From: Arthrobacter sp. PGP41
GTDB lineage: Bacteria; Actinomycetota; Actinomycetes; Actinomycetales; Micrococcaceae
Assembly (NCBI RefSeq): GCF_002953935.1
Contig: NZ_CP026514.1
Location: 868,001 to 932,000 of the forward strand
Direction: 5' to 3'
Length of the DNA stretch: 64,000 nucleotides
Shown: piece by piece, positions 59,505-64,000 of the stretch
Layout of the letters: every line of letters begins with the position of its first letter
Position numbering within the stretch: the first letter of the stretch is position 1
Made by a program: the position numbers and the translations under genes
Notes under the pieces: model-generated
Databases searched by the model: none
Seen by the model: the letters and a program-made list of their open reading frames with translations, nothing else
Told to the model about the DNA's origin: nothing

Positions 59505-60869
59505 GTGAGCAACAAATCCCGGACTGCCCTGGCCGTCGCCGGCCTCAGCCTGGGCACGGCGCTGAATCCCCTCAACTCCTCCATGATCGCCGTTGCCCTG
59601 GTGGTGCTCCGCGCGGACTTCGGGCTCGACGTCGCTGCCGTCACCTGGGTGGTCACGTCCTTCTACCTCGCGTCGGCAGCAGGCCAGCCCGTGATGGGCA
59701 GGCTGGCCGACAGGTTCGGCCCGCGGCGCATGTTCATGCTCGGCATGGCTTTGGTCGCGGTGACGTGTGCGCTGGCACCGTTGGCCCCGAACTTCGCCCT
59801 GCTCTGCCTGGCCCGTGCGGTGATGGCGCTCGGTACGGCCACCGCGTACCCCAGTGCTGTGGTGATGGTGGGGGCCATTGCACACCGTGCCAACATGGAG
59901 CCGGCGCGTCCTCTTGGCAGGCTTCAGATGGCGAACACCTCGGCCGCTGCGGTGGGCCCCGTTGTTGGTGGACTGCTGGTCAGCCTTGTGGGCTGGGAGG
60001 CTTTGTTCCTGGTCAACGTCCCGCTGGCGCTGGCCGCACTGTTGATCGTCCGGCAGGCAGCACCCAAGGACGAGGCCCGGGAGCGCGGCAGCGTCGCGCA
60101 GTTGCTGCGCGACTCGGACATCCCCGGGATCCTGGGATTCGTGGCCGCCCTGCTGCTGGTGATGATGGCCGCACTGAACGTCTTTCCCGCCTACCGCTGG
60201 TGGATGCTGGCCGCCGGAACGGTCATTGCAGCCCTGTTCGCCTGGCGCGAGCTGCGCTTCAACCGCCCGTTCCTTGACCTGCGGCTGCTGGGACGCAACA
60301 AATCCCTGATGCTGATCTACCTGGCCTTCGCGGTGTTCAGCAGCGTGTACTACTTTGTCTTTTTCGGCCTTCCCCAGCTCCTGCAGGAAGCCGGCGGCTA
60401 CGATCCCGGCGTTGTTGGCCTCCTGATGCTGCCGCTGGCGGGCATGTCCGTCCTGGCTACGCCCTGGGCGGTCCGGGCGATGGGAAGGTTCGGCGTGCGG
60501 CGGGTGTTGATTGCCGGCGTCGTCCTCCTCACCGTGGCGGCCGCCCTGATGTGGCTGCTGACCGGCACCCTGGTGATCCCCCTGGTGGTGGTGCTGACTG
60601 CCCTGATGGGTGTCCCCTACGGAACGGTGGGCATCGCCACCAACCAGGGCATGTTCGTTTCGATCGGGCCGCAGGAGCGCGGCGTTGCGGCCGGCATCTA
60701 CCAGACCTGCCGGTACGTGGGCGCCATCACCGCCACGGTGATGATCGGCGTCTTCGCGGGCGGTGGCGTGGACCAGGAAAGTTGGTCCCGGATGGTCCTC
60801 GCGATGCTGGTCCTGTGCGCGGTGACGTTCGCGGTGAGCCTGCTGTGGCGGCAGCGGGCGCACCAGTAG
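59505..60869 (+). CDS. MFS transporter, DHA2/EmrB-like
   Basis: A 454-residue membrane protein when started at GTG 59505; GTG 59487 in the same frame would add six residues. About 12 to 14 hydrophobic segments are present, with the DHA family motif in GQPVMGRLADRFGPRRMFM, helix 1 LSLGTALNPLNSSMIAVALV, and motif C-like AAAVGPVVGGLLVSLVGWEA. It is probably a drug or metabolite exporter. A -10-like CAGACT six bases before GTG 59505 could give a leaderless transcript. It follows the serine hydrolase by about 45 bases, and no regulator is adjacent. Confidence 0.85.
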   Translation: MSNKSRTALAVAGLSLGTALNPLNSSMIAVALVVLRADFGLDVAAVTWVVTSFYLASAAGQPVMGRLADRFGPRRMFMLGMALVAVTCALAPLAPNFALLCLARAVMALGTATAYPSAVVMVGAIAHRANMEPARPLGRLQMANTSAAAVGPVVGGLLVSLVGWEALFLVNVPLALAALLIVRQAAPKDEARERGSVAQLLRDSDIPGILGFVAALLLVMMAALNVFPAYRWWMLAAGTVIAALFAWRELRFNRPFLDLRLLGRNKSLMLIYLAFAVFSSVYYFVFFGLPQLLQEAGGYDPGVVGLLMLPLAGMSVLATPWAVRAMGRFGVRRVLIAGVVLLTVAAALMWLLTGTLVIPLVVVLTALMGVPYGTVGIATNQGMFVSIGPQERGVAAGIYQTCRYVGAITATVMIGVFAGGGVDQESWSRMVLAMLVLCAVTFAVSLLWRQRAHQ

Positions 60870-60897
60870 TCCCTGTTGCCGGGTTTATCGTGGAGAC

Positions 60898-61113
60898 ATG
60901 GCTTCTCCAAAGGCGCAGCTGTACCTGGACATCACCGCGAAAGGCCTGTGCATCGTAGGCGCAGCGCTGATGATCTTCGCCCGGGATGCCTGGTTCTACG
61001 TGGGCGTCGCCACGGTGGTAGCTGGTGTGCTGTTCATGGGTGCGTCCCTGGTGGCATCCCGCCACCTGCGGCAGCGGGGATGGGACGGCAGGAACCGGCG
61101 TCCACTTTCCTAG
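60898..61113 (+). CDS. Small two-helix membrane protein, hypothetical
   Basis: A 71-residue protein with two hydrophobic stretches (AKGLCIVGAALMIFA and FYVGVATVVAGVLFMGASLV) and a short basic tail (RHLRQRGWDGRNRRP). A TATCGT box lies about six bases before the ATG, suggesting a leaderless start. No known domain was recognised. Its stop overlaps by four bases the stop of the convergent mscS gene. Confidence 0.55.
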   Translation: MASPKAQLYLDITAKGLCIVGAALMIFARDAWFYVGVATVVAGVLFMGASLVASRHLRQRGWDGRNRRPLS

Positions 61114-62345
61114 TTCCGTGATGCCAGGGTCTGGTCTCGGTCCTGGAAGACATCCTCGCCGGGCCCGGTGAAGGCACGCGAGCGCTGCACAGCCTCGATC
61201 GAGCCGGTGAACAGCTGTGACTCGTGCGGATCCGCGGCCGGTCGGGCGCCGTCCCGGCTGGACGTACCCAGCCCCCGCAATGGCTGCTGGCGGCCGGCGG
61301 AGGTGCCGCCGTCGGACGCTGCCTCGGTCCAGCGCTGCTGGGGGAGCGCTTCCGGATGGCCCTGCTGCAGGAAGCTCACCATGGCCTCGCGGATGAGGCA
61401 GCGCAGGTCGAAGAGCGCGGCGCTGTCCGCGGCGCTGACCAGGATGCGCACCCGGACGAAGCCGCCAGTGGCGTCGGTGATCTGCAGGATGCCCACACGC
61501 TCGTCCCACAGGTCAGTGCCGGCGAGGACGGACCGCAGCTCGGCGCGCATGTCCTCCACGGGGGCGCGCCAGTCGAGGTCGAACTCCACGGTGCCCATGA
61601 CCTCGGACTGGCGCCGGGTCCAGTTCTCGAACGGGGTGGTGGTGAAGTAGGTGGACGGTAGGATCAGGCGGCGGTCGTCCCAGATGTGGACCACCACGTA
61701 GGTGAGGGTGATTTCCTCGATCCGGCCCCACTCCTTCTGCACCACTACAACGTCGTCCACGCGGATGGCGTCCGTGAAGGCCAGCTGCATGCCGGCGAAG
61801 ACGTTCACCAGGGAGGTCTGGGCGGCCAGGCCTGCCACGATCGAGATCACGCCGGCGGAGGCCAGCAGCCCGGCGCCGAGGGCCTGGATGGCCGGGAAGG
61901 TCAGCATCACCGAGCCGGCGGCGAGCACCACCACCAGCGCCACCCCGATCCGCCGGGCCAGGATCATCTGGGTGCGGAGCCGCCGCGCGCGCCGGTTGTC
62001 CGCAACGTCCACGCTGTACCGGCCCAGCACCACCGCCTCGACGATCAGCAGTACGGCCACGGCCAGCCAGGCGAGGGAGCCGATGAGGGATATGAGCAGC
62101 AGGTGGTCGACGGCGCCGTGCCAGCTTTCGCCGGCTGCCGTGAGTCCCAGCGCGGTGCGGACGCCGATCAGGCACAGGGCCATGCGCAGCGGCTGGCGGG
62201 CAACCCGGGACGTGGCCTGCAGTTCCGGACGCTTGCGGTTGAGGCGCAGGACGAGCCTGCGCAGCAGCCAGGACAGGACCAGGCCTGCGGCCACCGCCAG
62301 GGTGACGGCAATGAAGGGCATGGCGGGATTAAGTAGGTCTTGCAT
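61110..62345 (-). CDS. MscS-family mechanosensitive channel
   Basis: A 411-residue protein with five hydrophobic segments at the N-terminal half. The pore-helix and beta-domain signature of MscS is present: ASAGVISIVAGLAAQTSLVN and VFAGMQLAFTDAIRVDDVVV, then WGRIEEITLTYVVVHIWDDR and LILPSTYFTTTPFENWTR. A C-terminal tail of about 75 hydrophilic residues follows the cytosolic domain. It should release solutes on hypo-osmotic shock. The ATG is 70 bases from the terminator of the neighbouring gene relic. Confidence 0.9.
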   Translation of the reverse strand: MQDLLNPAMPFIAVTLAVAAGLVLSWLLRRLVLRLNRKRPELQATSRVARQPLRMALCLIGVRTALGLTAAGESWHGAVDHLLLISLIGSLAWLAVAVLLIVEAVVLGRYSVDVADNRRARRLRTQMILARRIGVALVVVLAAGSVMLTFPAIQALGAGLLASAGVISIVAGLAAQTSLVNVFAGMQLAFTDAIRVDDVVVVQKEWGRIEEITLTYVVVHIWDDRRLILPSTYFTTTPFENWTRRQSEVMGTVEFDLDWRAPVEDMRAELRSVLAGTDLWDERVGILQITDATGGFVRVRILVSAADSAALFDLRCLIREAMVSFLQQGHPEALPQQRWTEAASDGGTSAGRQQPLRGLGTSSRDGARPAADPHESQLFTGSIEAVQRSRAFTGPGEDVFQDRDQTLASRN

Positions 62346-62414
62346 CCTTTAACCTCTACCAACGTCGCGCCCGGGGCCGAAATCCGCCTCCGCCCCGGCG
62401 TGGTGCAAAAGCAC

Positions 62415-62460
62415 GACGGCGGCTGCCGGACTCCTCCGCGGACGTCCGGCAGCCGCCGTC
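62415..62460 (-). terminator. Strong hairpin after a decayed gene
   Basis: GACGGCGGCTGCCGGAC (62415-62431) and GTCCGGCAGCCGCCGTC (62444-62460) form a perfect 17-bp stem with a 12-base loop. It lies 17 bases downstream of the stop of the GDPD relic and shares its GACGGCGGC core with other terminators of this window. Confidence 0.85.
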
Positions 62461-62476
62461 GGGCCTTCCGCGGAAT

Positions 62477-62569
62477 TTAGCCCTGCAGCGAGTAGGCCTT
62501 GGGCAGCTTCAGGCCGCGCTCCGCCATGAGGGTGCGCAGGCGGGTGGGGTAGTCGGTGATGATGCCGTT
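62477..62569 (-). pseudogene. C-terminal relic of a glycerophosphodiester phosphodiesterase
   Basis: Reading leftward, 30 codons end at TAA (62477-62479) and spell NGIITDYPTRLRTLM, then AERGLKLPKAYSLQG. This matches the C-terminus of glycerophosphodiester phosphodiesterases (the GIITDYP strand and following helix). Upstream, the similarity stops abruptly in the same frame and no start codon with a ribosome-binding site is found, so the first about 250 residues are missing. The terminator after it is intact. The gene was probably removed by a deletion with one end near 62570. The short length makes the family call moderately certain. Confidence 0.6.
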
Positions 62570-62658
62570 CCTCCAGGTGGCGGTTCCGGCGGTTCGCCGG
62601 TGACCCGTCAACGCTAGGGGGCAGGTTGCGCGCCGGGTGCGGGGAGTTGGCGCCGGGG

Positions 62659-63477
62659 TTAACGCCGGGTGCCCTGTTTGTCCTGCGGTTCGATGGCCGG
62701 AAGCGGTGAATCCTTGCCGTCAGGGTGTGCCCTGCTGATTCCCCGCTCATTGGCGGGTTCCGTGCTGTTCACGGGAGCCGGGGCCGGGACCGGAGGTGCC
62801 CCGGTGGGGCCCGGACCCGGAGTTTCCGCCCCGCGGTTGGCATCCGCCGGCACACCGGCCGCTGCCCCCGCTGCACCATCAGGAGAAGCCTTGGCGGCAC
62901 CCGGGGCATGCCCCGGCGTCGGCGGCTTTTCCGCCGCCGGCTCCTGCCCGGAATCGGACGCCGGATGTTCAGCAGGCCGGGGCCCGGGGGGATAAGGCAC
63001 GGTCCGGTCCTCCGCCGGATCGCCCGCAACGGCGGGAGCCGAACCCGGTTCCCGGGACGGCAGGGCGGGCGCCGGAGCTGTGGGCAGCGGCGCGGAGAAC
63101 GCCCGGACAATGTTCATGATGGTTCCTTCCGCACTGCGGCGGATTTCCTCGCTCGCGGCAGCCGCGCCGCTTGCGATGCCGAGCGAGGCCGCTACTGCAA
63201 GCGTGGTGAAGGCAATACGCCTTTTCTTCGGCTGCTTGCCCGGCTCCAGCACGTTAACGGTGGCCTCTCCGGGTCCGCCCATCAGCGCGGCCAGTTCGGC
63301 CGAGGGCGGTGGAACATCGGCAACCCGCAGTTCCCTCAGCTTCAGGAGCACGTCCCGGAGCCCAGGGTCGTCCGTGTAACCAGCTTCAGCCAGCAGGGCA
63401 TCCACGCACCGCTCATCCTCCAGCCGGTGCCCGTGCTGCGTGCTGTCCGCGCCGGTTGCTTTGTGTTCACTGCTCAT
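62659..63477 (-). CDS. Probable anti-sigma factor, single-pass membrane protein
   Basis: A 272-residue protein from ATG 63477, preceded by GGAGAAGG, overlapping the sigma-factor gene by 11 bases. The N-terminal about 90 residues are soluble (RCVDALLAEAGYTDDPGLRD, then LLKLRELRVADVPPPSAELA), followed by one membrane segment (IAFTTLAVAASLGIASGAAA) and a long extracellular Pro/Ala/Gly-rich tail. No zinc-binding anti-sigma motif is seen. The overlap with the sigma gene and the topology suggest it holds the sigma factor at the membrane. Call by context more than sequence. Confidence 0.65.
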   Translation of the reverse strand: MSSEHKATGADSTQHGHRLEDERCVDALLAEAGYTDDPGLRDVLLKLRELRVADVPPPSAELAALMGGPGEATVNVLEPGKQPKKRRIAFTTLAVAASLGIASGAAAASEEIRRSAEGTIMNIVRAFSAPLPTAPAPALPSREPGSAPAVAGDPAEDRTVPYPPGPRPAEHPASDSGQEPAAEKPPTPGHAPGAAKASPDGAAGAAAGVPADANRGAETPGPGPTGAPPVPAPAPVNSTEPANERGISRAHPDGKDSPLPAIEPQDKQGTRR

Positions 63478-64000
63478 GGCGACCTTCTCCCAGGGAGGGA
63501 CAGTGCTTCCGGAGCCGGGACAGGGCCCTCCGCTGCAATTGCTTGATGGCGCCCGGCGTTTTGCCCATGATCTCCGCCGTCGTCTCAAGCGACAAGTCCG
63601 CGACGATCCTTAGCGCAAGGACCTCCTGCTGATCCTGCTGCAGCGTCCCCAGCAGCGCATTGACGTTTTCGGAGCCCTCGCCAGCCAGCACCTGGTCCTC
63701 GGCGGAATCGGTGCGGCGGGGGTCGGCGTCGGGGTCGTATCCGGTGCTGAACGGGGCCTTGACCCGGCGGCGGTGCTCGTCCACGTATCGGGCATGGGCG
63801 ATGGAAAAGGCCAGGGACTTGGCACCCTTGGCCCCGCCGTTCAGCCCGTCAAGCTGAGGGTACAGGGCAAGGAAAACCTCCTGGGTCATGGCCTCGGGAT
63901 CTTCCACGTCCCGGGCCCGCAGATAGCTCAAGACCCCGGGCGACAATTCCCGGTACACAGCACAAAAGGCGCCTTGGTCGATCTGACCGTGCGCCGCTGC
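63467..64000 (-). CDS. ECF-type RNA polymerase sigma factor (5' end beyond the window)
   Basis: At least 177 residues are coded, and the frame stays open to the right edge, so the true start lies outside. Region 2 is seen as DQGAFCAVYRELSPGVLSYL, then RARDVEDPEAMTQEVFLALY. Region 4 has LQQDQQEVLALRIVADLSLE and TTAEIMGKTPGAIKQLQRRA, the usual helix-turn-helix of sigma-70 factors. It precedes and overlaps the anti-sigma-like gene. Its regulon cannot be read from this window. Confidence 0.9.
   Translation of the reverse strand, partial: AAAHGQIDQGAFCAVYRELSPGVLSYLRARDVEDPEAMTQEVFLALYPQLDGLNGGAKGAKSLAFSIAHARYVDEHRRRVKAPFSTGYDPDADPRRTDSAEDQVLAGEGSENVNALLGTLQQDQQEVLALRIVADLSLETTAEIMGKTPGAIKQLQRRALSRLRKHCPSLGEGRHEQ

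Overview
The window is high-GC actinobacterial DNA. Its gene content points to the Micrococcaceae, most likely Arthrobacter or Pseudarthrobacter. Supporting signs are the bioB-bsaP pair, a myo-inositol locus, a class II UvrA2, a LysM-bearing resuscitation-promoting factor, a DUF6457 protein, many GTG/TTG starts with clear Shine-Dalgarno sites, and some leaderless-looking starts. No tRNA, rRNA, insertion sequence, integrase or CRISPR array was recognised. The species call is inference from gene content.

Left end (1-6 kb): the edge of a myo-inositol catabolic locus. It holds the tail of a Gfo/Idh/MocA dehydrogenase, a short in-frame chimera of two broken genes, and an iolG-type dehydrogenase. 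A leftward gntR-iolB-lacI unit is divergent from an inositol-type MFS transporter, and the divergent promoter region carries three separate inverted repeats. 6-10 kb: a LOG-family protein, a matrixin-like protease, a ferritin-like/VIT1 fusion and a small acidic protein. 10-15.3 kb: a sodium:solute symporter divergent from an XRE-cupin regulator, a ureohydrolase and a ThDP enzyme. This is best read as a 4-guanidinobutyrate or arginine-transaminase catabolic module.

15.4-18.5 kb: a MarR-controlled drug-efflux pair, a thioesterase and a PLDc_N-type mini-protein. 18.5-26 kb: a McrBC type IV restriction system whose McrC has a substituted catalytic acid, a two-component system, an HPt-like protein without its histidine, and a Vsr endonuclease. 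26-29 kb: biotin synthase with its auxiliary protein BsaP, and an NCS1 permease. 29.5-41 kb: two secreted proteins of unknown role, an Old Yellow Enzyme, Tex, a ZIP transporter, several small DUF proteins, a pyrimidine-dimer-glycosylase-like protein and an Rpf.

41-53.5 kb: UvrA2, an adenine deaminase, a winged-helix/lysine-rich/X25 protein, an acylphosphatase, a giant RecB-like nuclease/helicase, TerC and RecQ. 53.6-58 kb: a YdeP-type molybdoenzyme, a DUF6457 protein and glutathione-independent formaldehyde dehydrogenase, forming a plausible formaldehyde/formate oxidation neighbourhood. 58-64 kb: a GNAT protein, a serine hydrolase, an MFS transporter, MscS, a 30-codon relic of a glycerophosphodiester phosphodiesterase that kept its terminator, and a sigma/anti-sigma-like pair running off the right edge.

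The most unusual non-coding signal is a roughly 60-bp palindromic repeat present three times (12.4, 46.3 and 50.5 kb). Each copy lies within 16 bases of a stop codon, and its arms vary in a pairing-preserving way.
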